Counted from the first letter of the stretch, positions 26,908 through 36,499 are shown. The stretch is 55,202 nt of DNA from Cellvibrionales bacterium UBA4495 (GCA_002388905.1 DGNJ01000125.1:1-55202), one strand, 5' to 3'. Notes: a model not told the origin generated them from the letters alone. Translations and numbers: made by a program.

Positions 26908-27692
26908 TCAATAATCGCCACGGCACGGACCCAGCCGGCACTGGCCCCTTTTATCTTGACGGGGAAGCAACTCACTGTGAAACCTTTGGCTGGCAGGGCT
27001 TCCAGATTATGAAGTTTTTCCATTTGAAAATAGCCCCGCTCGCGCCCAGCTTTATGACCTTCCCAGATGATCGAAGGGTCTTTATCCTTTTCCCACCGCT
27101 TGGCGGTATGCGAGAAAGGGGCATCCCAGGACCAGGCATCGGTGCCGACGATCCTGACCCCGGCTTCTGCCAGATAAAGCGTTGCGTCACGTCCAATCCC
27201 GCACCCGGAGGCAACGTAATCCGGCTGCCCATAGCGTGTGCCGGCGCTGGTATTAACCAATACGATATCGAAGGGCTGCAGCTGGTGGTCGATACGGTCG
27301 AGCTCTCTCCTCACATCGTCCGGAGTAACGATGACGCCGTCCGCGATATGACGGAAATCCAGCTTCACACCAGGTTTGAGGCACCATTCAAGGGGAATCT
27401 GGTCAATGGTCATGGACGGCCGTCCACCCTCTTCCAGAGCATGGTCCTGGCTTGAGTGGTAATGCCAAGGGGCATCCATATGCGTGCCGTTATGGGTGTT
27501 GACCCGCAGCCATTCATAGGCCCAGCCCTCACTATCCGGCAGATCGGAGGGTAGGAGGCCGGGAAAAAATGAGGCCAGTTCCTCGACGGTATCGGCGTGT
27601 TTGCGATATTCGATCTCCGGCTGAAAAACCGGCGGATCGGAGGCAACCCCAGTCTCCAGTGGTATGGAGATGTCGATAAAATGCTGTGCCAT
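26892..27692 (-). CDS. Cyclase/kynurenine formamidase-fold metal-dependent hydrolase
   Basis: A 266-residue member of the cyclase family (PF04199 type). The metal-binding signature HNGTHMDAPWH is at 67-77, with a further conserved histidine region later (DAPFSHTAKRW). Known relatives hydrolyse N-formylkynurenine, amides or lactone/ester bonds, and some act on polyketide intermediates. GAGGTGAG precedes the ATG. It is the last gene of the unit acyl-CoA dehydrogenase, acyl-CoA ligase, SnoaL-like, MFS, cyclase, 30 bases after the MFS gene. Its last bases form operator site 8 of the next unit. Confidence 0.85.
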   Translation of the reverse strand: MAQHFIDISIPLETGVASDPPVFQPEIEYRKHADTVEELASFFPGLLPSDLPDSEGWAYEWLRVNTHNGTHMDAPWHYHSSQDHALEEGGRPSMTIDQIPLEWCLKPGVKLDFRHIADGVIVTPDDVRRELDRIDHQLQPFDIVLVNTSAGTRYGQPDYVASGCGIGRDATLYLAEAGVRIVGTDAWSWDAPFSHTAKRWEKDKDPSIIWEGHKAGRERGYFQMEKLHNLEALPAKGFTVSCFPVKIKGASAGWVRAVAIIDQLTC

Positions 27693-27722
27693 AACTCACC
27701 TCTGCCTTTCTGGCTTCTCGCG

Positions 27723-29039
27723 TCAGATACTGGTTCTCCCTTCGCCTTGTTGGTCTATTACCTCATCGATGCCTTCACGGGCCTGGGGTTTAACCCCGAA
27801 GGCACAGAGCACCACGGCGAGACTGGCAATCAGGAGTATCAGGAAAGTGATTTGATAGCTGGTAGTGAGGTCATAGAGAAGCCCGATTGCCGGCGCCGAA
27901 AATGCCGCCATGGAGTACACCAGCGCAGTGGAAGCGCCAAAAACCCGACCGTATATGCGGCTGTCGTACAACCGGCTGATAACAGCAGACCAGACAGGGA
28001 CAACGCCGCCTCCGAAGAAGCCGAAGAAAACGGTAGCTGCGACCAGCATGGCAAAGCTTTCCGCGCGCAGATACAGGAACAGGGAGACGGTTGCTATAAG
28101 GCAGAGCGTCGCCAGTGTGGCGCCCACACTCAATAAGTCGCTTACACGTCCCAGCAACGGGCTGGACACCATACCCACCAGGGCCAGGAGCGACACCAGG
28201 AAAGCGCCTCGCTCCAGGCTCTGTCCCTTGTCAATGGCCACCAGGGAGAGGTTAGCCAGGAGCCCTGAATAGACGATGGACAGGAATCCCATAAAGATCA
28301 CCACAATAATAAAATTGCGACTGGTAAAGATATTTTTGAGAGAGACCAGTCTTTTGGGGATAGTCGTTCTCGGCGCCTTCGGCACCTCCGAGGGATCGGC
28401 CGTCGAGTCATGTTTTCTGTTGCCGTCGATCTCCAGGCCCTTGGTTGCTGGGTGGTCATAAACAAAAAACCAGGCCAGCAGTGGTATAAAAACAATGATA
28501 AATACGCCGAGACCTGCGGCCGTTACCCGCCAGTCGTAAAGGGAGATGGAATGGGCAATGATTGGTGGAAATACCGCTCCACCCAACTGGGTTCCCAGCG
28601 CTGAAATACCCAGTGCGAGACCGCGGTAGCGGCTGAACCACCGGGTCAGCAGAACAGAGCAGGAAAGCGGGCTCAGTATCGTCATGCCCAGCGCAATAAA
28701 AAACGCATAGCAGACTATAATCAGAGAAATATGGGGCGCGAACGACATCAGAATAAAACCGATGCCCATTACCAGGGCGCCGGCGGCAAGTATTCGCTTG
28801 ACCGGGAAGCGATCGAGCAGGGAGCCGATCTTGGGCGACATCAGCCCCGTAAGAAGCAGCATGCCCGACACGCCCACCATCAAAAGAAAGCGACCGCTTT
28901 TGAATTCTTCGCCAATGGCTCCGATCAGCACGCTGTAGAGATACAGAGACGTTCCGTAACCGACCCCCTGGATCAATACGCATACCAGGACGAGCCACCA
29001 GCCGTAGAAAATGAACGGTTTTTTATCATTTTTTTCCAT
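27723..29039 (-). CDS. Major facilitator superfamily transporter
   Basis: A 438-residue inner-membrane carrier with 12 hydrophobic segments in two groups of six, a large hydrophilic central loop (about 200-230) and the MFS loop-2/3 motif as GSLLDRFPVKR. Overall it resembles the monocarboxylate/oxalate-formate-antiporter-like group. It likely moves an organic acid or the substrate across the inner membrane, completing uptake after the TonB receptors. AGGGGA precedes the ATG. It lies 59 bases after the SnoaL-like gene and 30 bases before the cyclase gene. Confidence 0.88.
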   Translation of the reverse strand: MEKNDKKPFIFYGWWLVLVCVLIQGVGYGTSLYLYSVLIGAIGEEFKSGRFLLMVGVSGMLLLTGLMSPKIGSLLDRFPVKRILAAGALVMGIGFILMSFAPHISLIIVCYAFFIALGMTILSPLSCSVLLTRWFSRYRGLALGISALGTQLGGAVFPPIIAHSISLYDWRVTAAGLGVFIIVFIPLLAWFFVYDHPATKGLEIDGNRKHDSTADPSEVPKAPRTTIPKRLVSLKNIFTSRNFIIVVIFMGFLSIVYSGLLANLSLVAIDKGQSLERGAFLVSLLALVGMVSSPLLGRVSDLLSVGATLATLCLIATVSLFLYLRAESFAMLVAATVFFGFFGGGVVPVWSAVISRLYDSRIYGRVFGASTALVYSMAAFSAPAIGLLYDLTTSYQITFLILLIASLAVVLCAFGVKPQAREGIDEVIDQQGEGRTSI

Positions 29040-29098
29040 AAAAATCCCCTGACGCCCTTATAAAACACTCATGACTCTTTTATGTGCTTCCGGTTCGT

Positions 29099-29950
29099 TC
29101 ATTTCCTGCTTTTGAGAAGCGAACGGTAGAAACCCAGCCGATCCGTCGTAATGCGGGCATCGACTACTTCACCCCGTCGAATAGTCAGCATACCGGCCGC
29201 CCGCAGGATTGTCGGCTCACCGACTGCGCCCGAGTCGATATCGCTGAAGCCTCCGGCATAAGAACCATGATAGGCCAGATGAAATGCGACGCGATTGGCC
29301 GCAGAAAACAGCGTATCGATCTCAACTTTTTCCACGGTGTTGAAGTCGATGAGCTTTTCGGGAAGAGGATCCACCTTGGATATCCAGTGAGCATGGGGAA
29401 TATCGGCAATTTTTTCAGGGCGCCGAAGCCAGTCGCGGGCAACTTCCTCTACACCGGCGTCAGGGAGTTCTGGCTGGACATCCCAGGGGGTTGCATGGGG
29501 TGGATCCACTGCATCACAGACACCGCTGGCCAACTGCGATTTACGGGCAAAATAATCTTCCTCCGCCCAGCCCCAGCGCATCCGTTCGCCGTCGGTGCGA
29601 AACAGGCTGATACCCCGCCAGGTCGCCCCTCGAAAATCATGCCGGGAGGACCGACCGTGCTCGGTAAACTGCATGGCGATGGCATCTTCTCCGTACATCA
29701 CGTCGTGGACGGTGACGCACAGGCCGGGGAACTGTTCGATCTGGGCCGCTGTAGGCGGCAGGTACTGAGAATCTCGCCCGTCAAGGGTATGCCCCCCGAT
29801 ACTCAGGCAATAGTCCGGTGCCATAATCCGGGATACCGCCGTGAGGTCGTGGGCGGTAATAAAGTCAATAGCAAAGCCCCGCAACAAAGCGGCTAGAGGG
29901 TGTATGGAGGGCGCGTCGGGGGTTGTTGCTCCCCGTGTGGTGCTGCTCAT
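29099..29950 (-). CDS. SnoaL-like/NTF2-fold protein, probable tandem domains
   Basis: I start at ATG 29950, which overlaps the stop of the acyl-CoA ligase gene by four bases (ATGA), so the two are translationally coupled. The 283-residue protein has alpha+beta segments typical of SnoaL-like cone folds: an N-terminal unit (LLRGFAIDFITAHDL, MAPDYCLSIGG, about 22-150) and a C-terminal unit (VEKVEIDTLFSAANRVAFHLAY, about 200-283). Two-domain SnoaL-like proteins include aldol cyclases, hydratases and binding proteins, and are common in steroid and polyketide clusters. No catalytic residues can be assigned. Confidence 0.62.
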   Translation of the reverse strand: MSSTTRGATTPDAPSIHPLAALLRGFAIDFITAHDLTAVSRIMAPDYCLSIGGHTLDGRDSQYLPPTAAQIEQFPGLCVTVHDVMYGEDAIAMQFTEHGRSSRHDFRGATWRGISLFRTDGERMRWGWAEEDYFARKSQLASGVCDAVDPPHATPWDVQPELPDAGVEEVARDWLRRPEKIADIPHAHWISKVDPLPEKLIDFNTVEKVEIDTLFSAANRVAFHLAYHGSYAGGFSDIDSGAVGEPTILRAAGMLTIRRGEVVDARITTDRLGFYRSLLKSRK

Positions 29951-31515
29951 TTTCCTGTCCCTTCCTTTGTGGATGTACGGTATTCGGCTCGCAATTCGTG
30001 CTTGAGGATTTTTCCCGATGCATTGCGCGGCAATGCATCGACAAATGCGACTGAAGTTGGGCACTTGTAGCGGGCGAGCCGCTCACGGACAAACTCAATC
30101 AGTTCCGGCTCCGACAACTCGGCATCAGTTTTGGGCACGACAATGGCTTTGGGCGTTTCACCCCAGCGCTCATGGGGAATACCGATCACGGCCGTCTCGG
30201 CGATACCCGGGTGTTCGTAGAGGACATTCTCAATTTCCGTGGGATAAATATTTTCTCCACCAGAGATAATCATGTCCTTGTAACGGTCATGTATATAATA
30301 GTAGCCGTCGTCATCGCGAAAAGCCGCGTCCCCGGTGCGCAGCCAGCCACCCGGCAAGACGGTGGCCGCCGTCTCTTCGGGTTTGTTCCAGTAGCCTTGC
30401 ATATTCATCTGGGAACGAATCCAGATTTCACCGGCCTCCCCTCTTGGTACCTCCTGGCTGGTCGTCGGATCGAACAGCCCCGCCTCGACCCAGGGAAAAG
30501 GCCGGCCGCAGGACCGCAACCTGCCAGCATGCTCGCCGCCGGGGTCGTGTTCTTCAGGAAGTAGAGTAATCACCGTGCCCGAGGTTTCGGTCATGCCGTA
30601 GGCGTGGGTGAAACCGCAGCCGAAGACATCCATGGCGCGCATCAGGAGTGTCTCGCTGATGGGGGCAGATCCGTAGACCATCAGTTCCAGGCTCGACATA
30701 TTCATGGCGTCGACACCTTTGAAATCCACCAGTGCCTGAATGACCGCGGGAACCAGAAAAGTATGCGTGACCCGATTATCTGTGATGGCGCTGATAAGCG
30801 CCTCCGGCGAAGGTTGGGTCAGCAGAACCGTGTGACCACCCTGGGTCAGGGCCATCTGGCCGTAACCGATGCCGCCAATATGGAACAGGGGCAGCGCCAC
30901 GAGGTTGACGCTGTCGGCGTTGAATCGCCAGATTTCCCGCGCCATGCGCTCACTGAAAGAAAGGTTGTGATGGCTGATCATCACGCCCTTGGGGCGCCCG
31001 GTTGTTCCCGATGTGTAGAGTAATAAAACCGTATCTTCCGCATCGACTTTCAAATTCGGATCAGTCGAAGAGGCTGCTTCTCGCCAGGATTGATAGTCGT
31101 TATCCAGATCAATAACATCCAGTGTTTTGCTCCCAATGGATGTCGGCAACTTGTCGGCGAATTCGACGTCCGTAAGCACAAGGCCAGGGTCGGCATCTTT
31201 TAAGATGCCGGCGATTTCTCGCGCGGAGAGACGCCAGTTGACCGGTAGCATAATGGTGCCCGCCTTGGCGCAGGCAAATTCGACCTCGTAAAACACAGGC
31301 GAGTTACGGGCCAGGATGGCCACCCGGCTGCCCCGGGACAATCCCTTCGATATCAGCGCATTGGCAACGCGACTGCTGTGCTCATTGAGCTTGCCGTAGC
31401 TGAGGGTTTCTCCCTGGAATGTAAGACAGGGTGCCTCGGGCCGGCTGGCCGCATAACCCCGCAACAAATTACCGAGGGTGAATTCGCTGTCCTGGTCGCC
31501 GGTTTTCGTGCTCAT
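29947..31515 (-). CDS. Acyl-CoA ligase (long-chain/aromatic acid type)
   Basis: A 522-residue ANL-superfamily ligase: YTSGTTGRPKG at 167-177, HAYGMTETSG near 305, GGWLRTGD near 400 and the catalytic lysine region NASGKILK near the C-terminus. GGGAGAAG precedes the ATG. It is preceded by the acyl-CoA dehydrogenase gene (21-base gap) and overlaps the SnoaL-like gene by four bases. Together with the dehydrogenase it would activate an acid and start its beta-oxidation. It differs in length and motifs from the ligase at 10247-11962. Confidence 0.92.
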   Translation of the reverse strand: MSTKTGDQDSEFTLGNLLRGYAASRPEAPCLTFQGETLSYGKLNEHSSRVANALISKGLSRGSRVAILARNSPVFYEVEFACAKAGTIMLPVNWRLSAREIAGILKDADPGLVLTDVEFADKLPTSIGSKTLDVIDLDNDYQSWREAASSTDPNLKVDAEDTVLLLYTSGTTGRPKGVMISHHNLSFSERMAREIWRFNADSVNLVALPLFHIGGIGYGQMALTQGGHTVLLTQPSPEALISAITDNRVTHTFLVPAVIQALVDFKGVDAMNMSSLELMVYGSAPISETLLMRAMDVFGCGFTHAYGMTETSGTVITLLPEEHDPGGEHAGRLRSCGRPFPWVEAGLFDPTTSQEVPRGEAGEIWIRSQMNMQGYWNKPEETAATVLPGGWLRTGDAAFRDDDGYYYIHDRYKDMIISGGENIYPTEIENVLYEHPGIAETAVIGIPHERWGETPKAIVVPKTDAELSEPELIEFVRERLARYKCPTSVAFVDALPRNASGKILKHELRAEYRTSTKEGTGK

Positions 31516-31536
31516 ACTTCTCCCGTAAGGAAACCG

Positions 31537-32715
31537 TCAATAGCTTTTGTCCAGTCCCAGACTGTGCTGTGCCACGTAATTGAGAATCATCTCCCGACTC
31601 ACCGGTGCCGTTTTATGCAGACGGGCAATAAACCACATATCCGCCAGCCCGTATTCATTGGACAGGCCATTGCCTCCGTGCACCTGAATCGCCTGGTCGA
31701 GGGCCTTGAGGGAGGCTTCGGCGGAAGAAAACTTGGCCATATTGGCCGCCTCCGCGGCATCCTCTCCCATATCGTAGAGTTGAGCGGCGCGGGCGGTCAG
31801 CAAGCGCGCCGCCTGGACACCGATATAGGACTCAGCAAGGGGATGTGCTACGCCCTGATGGGCGCCGATCGGTGTTTTCCAGACAGTCCTGTCCCGGGCA
31901 TAGGCTGCGCCCTGGCGCAGGGCAAAACGCGAAATACCGTTATTTAGCGCTGCCGCCGATACCCGTTCGGGGTTGAGGCCGACAAATACCTGTTTGAGAC
32001 CATCGCCCTGCTTGCCGATCAGGGCATCGGGCTCCAGCTCCACGTCATCGAAGAACAGGGTGAATGACTTGGTGGGCGACTTGAGTGCGGAATCAATGGG
32101 ATGGTAGCTGATACCGGGGGTATTCGCGGGGATCACAAACAGCGACAGCGAAGCGCGCTCCGGCGTTGACAGCTCCCCGTCCCGGGCCACTACCAGCATG
32201 GCATCGGCCTCATCCACACCGGACGACCAGTACTTGCTGCCCTGGAGCTTCCAACCGTTTTTCGTCCGGGTTGCCGTGGTACTGATGCGGTAGGTATTGG
32301 AGCCGGCATCAGGCTCGGTAATGGCAAAGGACATTTTCTTGGTGCCCGAGGCCAGGGCGGGTAACCAGCGTTTTTTCAAGTCGTCGGAACCGTGCCGGGC
32401 AATAATCGGCGCACAAATCGACTGAATAACCAGATACAGCAGCGGGCATCCCTGAGCCGCGACTTCTTCAATAATCACATTCAGGTCACCCAGGCCGCCG
32501 CCGCTGCCGCCGAATTCCTCGGCAATATGGGCGCCCAGGAAACCCGCCGACCCGAGCTCTTGCCACAGCTCATCGGGTTTCTCGTCGCGGGCGACGATAT
32601 CCTGGAAATAACCTCGCCCGTATTTGGCGACCAGCTTGCCCACACTCTCTCTCAGAGCCACGTGGTGTTCCTCGGTGTCGACCAGAGGTGATTGGAACAT
32701 TGTTTCAGAAGTCAT
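31537..32715 (-). CDS. Acyl-CoA dehydrogenase
   Basis: A 392-residue flavoprotein of normal length. The FAD/substrate loop FAITEPDAGSNT is at 130-141 and the C-terminal VHGGNGLSNEYG is at 345-356. Glutamates are present at both places where the family carries its catalytic base: Glu250 (LNPERV, the isovaleryl/long-chain position) and Glu354 (the medium/short-chain position). It oxidises an acyl-CoA to the 2-enoyl-CoA and passes electrons to ETF. First gene of a five-gene unit with a very clear promoter overlapped by operator site 9. Confidence 0.93.
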   Translation of the reverse strand: MTSETMFQSPLVDTEEHHVALRESVGKLVAKYGRGYFQDIVARDEKPDELWQELGSAGFLGAHIAEEFGGSGGGLGDLNVIIEEVAAQGCPLLYLVIQSICAPIIARHGSDDLKKRWLPALASGTKKMSFAITEPDAGSNTYRISTTATRTKNGWKLQGSKYWSSGVDEADAMLVVARDGELSTPERASLSLFVIPANTPGISYHPIDSALKSPTKSFTLFFDDVELEPDALIGKQGDGLKQVFVGLNPERVSAAALNNGISRFALRQGAAYARDRTVWKTPIGAHQGVAHPLAESYIGVQAARLLTARAAQLYDMGEDAAEAANMAKFSSAEASLKALDQAIQVHGGNGLSNEYGLADMWFIARLHKTAPVSREMILNYVAQHSLGLDKSY

Positions 32716-32751
32716 CGCTATATCCTGTCTATTTCCGGTCCTGCTGCTGAC

Positions 32752-32780
32752 AATCTACGTTCCGCTGTTTCAGCTGTCAA
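32752..32780 (-). promoter_or_regulatory. Predicted sigma-70 promoter of the acyl-CoA dehydrogenase unit
   Basis: Minus strand TTGACA (32780-32775), a 17-base spacer, TAGATT (32757-32752). The -35 overlaps operator site 9. One of the best promoter matches in the window. Confidence 0.7.
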
Positions 32781-32792
32781 CGATTATGTTGA
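32777..32792. promoter_or_regulatory. Island operator palindrome, site 9
   Basis: TCAACG-ATTA-TGTTGA, one mismatch. It lies between the 3-hydroxyacyl-CoA dehydrogenase stop (32811) and the acyl-CoA dehydrogenase start, over the -35. Confidence 0.8.
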
Positions 32793-32810
32793 CTATGGCG
32801 CCAAAAATTA

Positions 32811-33683
32811 CTAGCCTTTCCACTCAAAGAAGCCTCGGCCCGATTTTTGGCCCAGGTCTCCCCGGGCAACCATTTCAATTAATATCTCCGGCGGTCTATA
32901 CCGTTCACCATGGGCCTTTTCGAGGATGCGGGCGATATCCAGGCGTACATCCAGGCCGACTATATCGCTCAGCCGCAAAGGGCCAACCGGGTGCTGATAG
33001 GCGAGTTCGGCAGCGCGATCGATGTCTTCGGCACTGGCCACGCCGCTCTCGAGCATACGCATTGCTTCCAGGCTGGCAATAAGGTCTAGTCGAGTGGTGG
33101 CAAAACCCGGTATATCCCTGACCGTCAGGGATTCCTTGCCGATTTGCTCGACAAACCTTCTGGCCGTTGTCAGGGTGTCTTCGCTGGTGGCCTGCCCACG
33201 AATCAATTCAACCAGCTTGAATGACCAGACCGGATTGAAAAAGTGCATACCCAGGAAACAGTCGGGGCCGGGCAGGACCTCGGCCAACGTATCGATGGAC
33301 AAAGCACTGGTGTTGGTACCGATAATCCGGGGCCGTCTTTCCGCCAACTGCTTGAGAACCTGGTGTTTGATATCCAGTCGTTCCGGCACTGTTTCGATAG
33401 CCAGATCCATGCACTGCGGCAACTCAGAGACCGCACCGATACGGCTCACGCGACCTGCAAGGGCCCTGGCTTGTTCCTCGTCCAGCTTGCCCCGCCTGAC
33501 ACCACCGGCCGCGGTCTTTTCGATGGTATTGCGCATGGTCTCGGCCCTGGCGTCGTCGGTCTCCACGACAATCACCCGGGCACCTGACATGGCGGACACG
33601 TAGGCGATCCCGGTGCCCATGGTGCCGCCGCCGATTACTGCTACATCCTGCAATTTTCTGCTCCCCACATCTGCTGCTGTCAT
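32811..33683 (-). CDS. 3-hydroxyacyl-CoA dehydrogenase
   Basis: A 290-residue stand-alone enzyme of the HBD/PaaH type: NAD-binding GGGTMG at 18-23, SAL near 126-128, catalytic His147 in HFFNP, and a C-terminal helical dimerisation domain. It oxidises (S)-3-hydroxyacyl-CoA to 3-oxoacyl-CoA, between the hydratase and the thiolase. It follows the enoyl-CoA hydratase gene by 21 bases and ends the unit BVMO, hydratase, dehydrogenase. Confidence 0.93.
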   Translation of the reverse strand: MTAADVGSRKLQDVAVIGGGTMGTGIAYVSAMSGARVIVVETDDARAETMRNTIEKTAAGGVRRGKLDEEQARALAGRVSRIGAVSELPQCMDLAIETVPERLDIKHQVLKQLAERRPRIIGTNTSALSIDTLAEVLPGPDCFLGMHFFNPVWSFKLVELIRGQATSEDTLTTARRFVEQIGKESLTVRDIPGFATTRLDLIASLEAMRMLESGVASAEDIDRAAELAYQHPVGPLRLSDIVGLDVRLDIARILEKAHGERYRPPEILIEMVARGDLGQKSGRGFFEWKG

Positions 33684-33704
33684 ATCGTCACCACTTGGCC
33701 TGTC

Positions 33705-34469
33705 TCAACGCCCCTTCCATACCGGCTGGCGTTTTTCCGAAAAGGCCCGGGCACCCTCTTTGGCATCTTCCGAGGCCAACACGGACTCCACCAGTGGATC
33801 CTGAATTCGCCAAACCTCATCCGCGGGCCAACCCGGCGCCTCGTGCACCAGGCGCTTTGTCATCACAGTGGCCAGGGGCCCATTGGCAGCTATTTTTGCG
33901 GCCAGAGCCAGGGCGCCTTCCAGGGCGCCTCCGGCTGGAGTCAGGCGATTAACGAGCCCCCACTGGTGGGCACCGGGCGCATCCAGGCGCTCGCCGGTCA
34001 GCGCATATTCCAGGGCTATTGCCGGCGGTATGCGTCGTGGAAGTCTCACCAGCCCCCCGGAGCCGGCAACGAGGCCTCGGGTCACTTCCGGCAGCCCAAA
34101 GAAAGCATCTTCGGCGGCAACGATCAGATCGCAGGCCAGGGCCAGTTCGCACCCCCCCGCCAGAGCGAAGCCTTCTACCGCGGCAATCAACGGTTTCTGT
34201 GGTGGCTTCTCGGTAATACCTCCGAACCCCCGGCCCTCGATTTCCGGCCGCTCGCCATCGACAAATGCCTTCAGATCCATACCTGCACAAAAGTTACCGC
34301 CACGCCCGGTGATAATGCCTACCCGCAAATCCGGATCGGAATCGAGCTGGTCCATGGCGGCGGCAATACCTTCCGACACGGCCCTGTTAACGGCATTTCG
34401 GCGTTCGGGGCGGTCAATGGCAACAATCAGGGTGCTGCCCTGGCGCTCGACAACAATTTCGTTGCTCAC
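33705..34469 (-). CDS. Enoyl-CoA hydratase (crotonase family)
   Basis: A 254-residue canonical hydratase. Both catalytic glutamates are present (Glu108 in GGCEL and Glu128 in LPEV), as are the oxyanion-loop NFCAGMDL (59-66) and the GSGGLVRL loop. It adds water to 2-enoyl-CoA. It starts with GTG overlapping the BVMO stop by four bases (GTGA), so it is translationally coupled. It contrasts with the crotonase-fold protein at 12016-12924, which has lost these features. Confidence 0.92.
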   Translation of the reverse strand: MSNEIVVERQGSTLIVAIDRPERRNAVNRAVSEGIAAAMDQLDSDPDLRVGIITGRGGNFCAGMDLKAFVDGERPEIEGRGFGGITEKPPQKPLIAAVEGFALAGGCELALACDLIVAAEDAFFGLPEVTRGLVAGSGGLVRLPRRIPPAIALEYALTGERLDAPGAHQWGLVNRLTPAGGALEGALALAAKIAANGPLATVMTKRLVHEAPGWPADEVWRIQDPLVESVLASEDAKEGARAFSEKRQPVWKGR

Positions 34470-36499
34470 GGCTTTACTCCTCGCTGCTCACTCCCGGCCG
34501 AGATCGTGTCCTTCCCTTCACTATAGCCCGGTCCGATGCTGTAATCCCCGAGAGTGGCTTCATCGGTCATCTGCCAGAACTCAATAATCCTGAATGGATT
34601 ACAAACCACCACACGCCCCTTCGAATTTCTGTAGTAGGTACTCATGCCCGGGTGCGTCCAGATCATTCCTTCGTGCTTTTTATCCACTTCCCGGGTATAC
34701 CAATCGTGGACTTCTCTGCGCACGTCCACGGTGTGCAGACCGTTACTGAACATTTTCTGTAAAAGCGACATCACATAATGCATCTGGCGCTCGACAATAC
34801 TGATCAGGCTGCCGCCGTGGCCGAACTGGGTGTTGGGGCCATAAAGACAAAAGAAATTGGGATATCCCGGAACAACAGTACCCAGGTAGGCCCGCGCGTC
34901 GTCTCCGTCCCACTCGTCGTGCAACTCACGTCCACCCCGGCCCCTGATGGTCATGGGAGCCAGGAAGTTCACCACATCGAATCCTGTGGCCCAGATCACC
35001 ACATCGGCCTTGTGAATCCGGCCATCGTCGGTGACCACGCCTTCGGGAAGCACCTCCGTCACTGCCCCTGTCACCAGCTCGACATGATCCCGGGCGAGGG
35101 TTCGGAACCAGCCATTGTCCAGCAGGATACGCTTGCCGAATGGCGGGTAACCCGGCAGCACTTCCGGCAAGAGGTAGTCCGCGTCGCCAAGTTCCGAGAC
35201 CATATATTTGGTCAGGCCACGACGGTGGGCGTCATTGATAGCATTGATGGAACGCTCCATATCCTGCCAGTCCGGATCTTTTTGTAGGGCCTCGTAGAGC
35301 TTGTCGTTGAAAGCCCAGCTCAGCCTGATGCGGTACCACAAGCGATACAGGGGCACTTCGTGCAGCAGCTTCTGGAGAGCCTCGGGTACCGGCTGCTGGA
35401 ATTTTGGGAAGGGAGCAGCCCATTGGGGCGAACGCTGGATGACCGTCAGCGATGCAACCTGTTCGGCAATCGCCGGCACCACCTGCATGGCGCTGGCACC
35501 GTTGCCCACTACAACGACCCGTTGCCCTTCCAGGTCAATGCCCTCTTCCGGCCAGCGCGCGGTGTGGGCACTCTGGCCCTCGAATTGATCAATACCCGGC
35601 ACATCCGGGTACTTTGGTTTGTTGAAGGCCCCGACAGCACTGATCACCATATCGGCACTGAGCGTTTCTTTATTGCCTGCGTCGGTAGTCGCTTGTACAT
35701 GCCATTCGGCCGAGTCCTCATCGTAATCAGCCTCGGTGACTTCTACGCCAAAGCGGATGTAACGGCGAATATCGAAGTGGTCGGCAACATGCTCCAGATA
35801 CGCCTGGATTTCATCGCTGGCGGCGAAAAACCGGGACCAGTCATAGGGAGCAAACGAGAACGAATACAGATGACTGGGGACGTCGCAGGCAGCCCCGGGA
35901 TATTTGTTTTCGTGCCAGACGCCTCCCAGGCGGTGGTGGCGTTCAACAATGGTAAAGGGAACCCCGGCAGCCGACAGGTTGACCGCGGCACAAAGCCCCG
36001 AAATGCCTGCCCCGATGATCAGGGCCCGGAACCCCGGCGGAGGTGCCGCGCCGCCCATGGACTCGGCCGGCAATGAGGGGGTCGGCCGGGGCGAAGCGTC
36101 CTGACCTTTGTCAATGGCCCCGGAGGCGGGTGCGAGTCCCAGTTCATGCCTGATCATGGGCGCGTATTTCAACGGGATATCTTCGCGCAACGAGACACTC
36201 ATCATTTCAACCAGCAGCTCGTCCGGTGGATCCGGCAACGCCATGGGCTCTCCTTCCAGCCACTGGCGGATCTCCTTCACAGATGCTGCGCGGACTTCCT
36301 CCTGAACTTCTTCAGGCAATCCGCCGCTATCGTTGTCGTCAAGCCCTCGGGGTCGCGAGGGTATAAAACGATCTTCGATCCACCGGCGGTCGCCGGTGAG
36401 TTGCACCAGAAGGCATGCCAGCGTCGGTGTATTGGCCTGCTCGATAGCTTCCCTCAGCCAATCCTGACCGACAGTCGATGCCCCATTGTCTTCGCCCAT
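34466..36499 (-). CDS. Baeyer-Villiger monooxygenase with N-terminal extension, HAPMO-like
   Basis: A 677-residue type I BVMO. The first ~150 residues are an extra helical domain like that of 4-hydroxyacetophenone monooxygenases. FAD-binding GAGISG is at 163-168, the fingerprint FEGQSAHTARWP at 306-317, and NADPH-binding GNGASA at 332-337. HAPMO-type enzymes convert aryl or bulky ketones to esters. First gene of the unit BVMO, enoyl-CoA hydratase, hydroxyacyl-CoA dehydrogenase; GAGG precedes the ATG and operator site 10 lies 78 bases upstream. It is about 130 residues longer than the island's other BVMO and not a recent duplicate of it. Confidence 0.92.
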   Translation of the reverse strand: MGEDNGASTVGQDWLREAIEQANTPTLACLLVQLTGDRRWIEDRFIPSRPRGLDDNDSGGLPEEVQEEVRAASVKEIRQWLEGEPMALPDPPDELLVEMMSVSLREDIPLKYAPMIRHELGLAPASGAIDKGQDASPRPTPSLPAESMGGAAPPPGFRALIIGAGISGLCAAVNLSAAGVPFTIVERHHRLGGVWHENKYPGAACDVPSHLYSFSFAPYDWSRFFAASDEIQAYLEHVADHFDIRRYIRFGVEVTEADYDEDSAEWHVQATTDAGNKETLSADMVISAVGAFNKPKYPDVPGIDQFEGQSAHTARWPEEGIDLEGQRVVVVGNGASAMQVVPAIAEQVASLTVIQRSPQWAAPFPKFQQPVPEALQKLLHEVPLYRLWYRIRLSWAFNDKLYEALQKDPDWQDMERSINAINDAHRRGLTKYMVSELGDADYLLPEVLPGYPPFGKRILLDNGWFRTLARDHVELVTGAVTEVLPEGVVTDDGRIHKADVVIWATGFDVVNFLAPMTIRGRGGRELHDEWDGDDARAYLGTVVPGYPNFFCLYGPNTQFGHGGSLISIVERQMHYVMSLLQKMFSNGLHTVDVRREVHDWYTREVDKKHEGMIWTHPGMSTYYRNSKGRVVVCNPFRIIEFWQMTDEATLGDYSIGPGYSEGKDTISAGSEQRGVKP

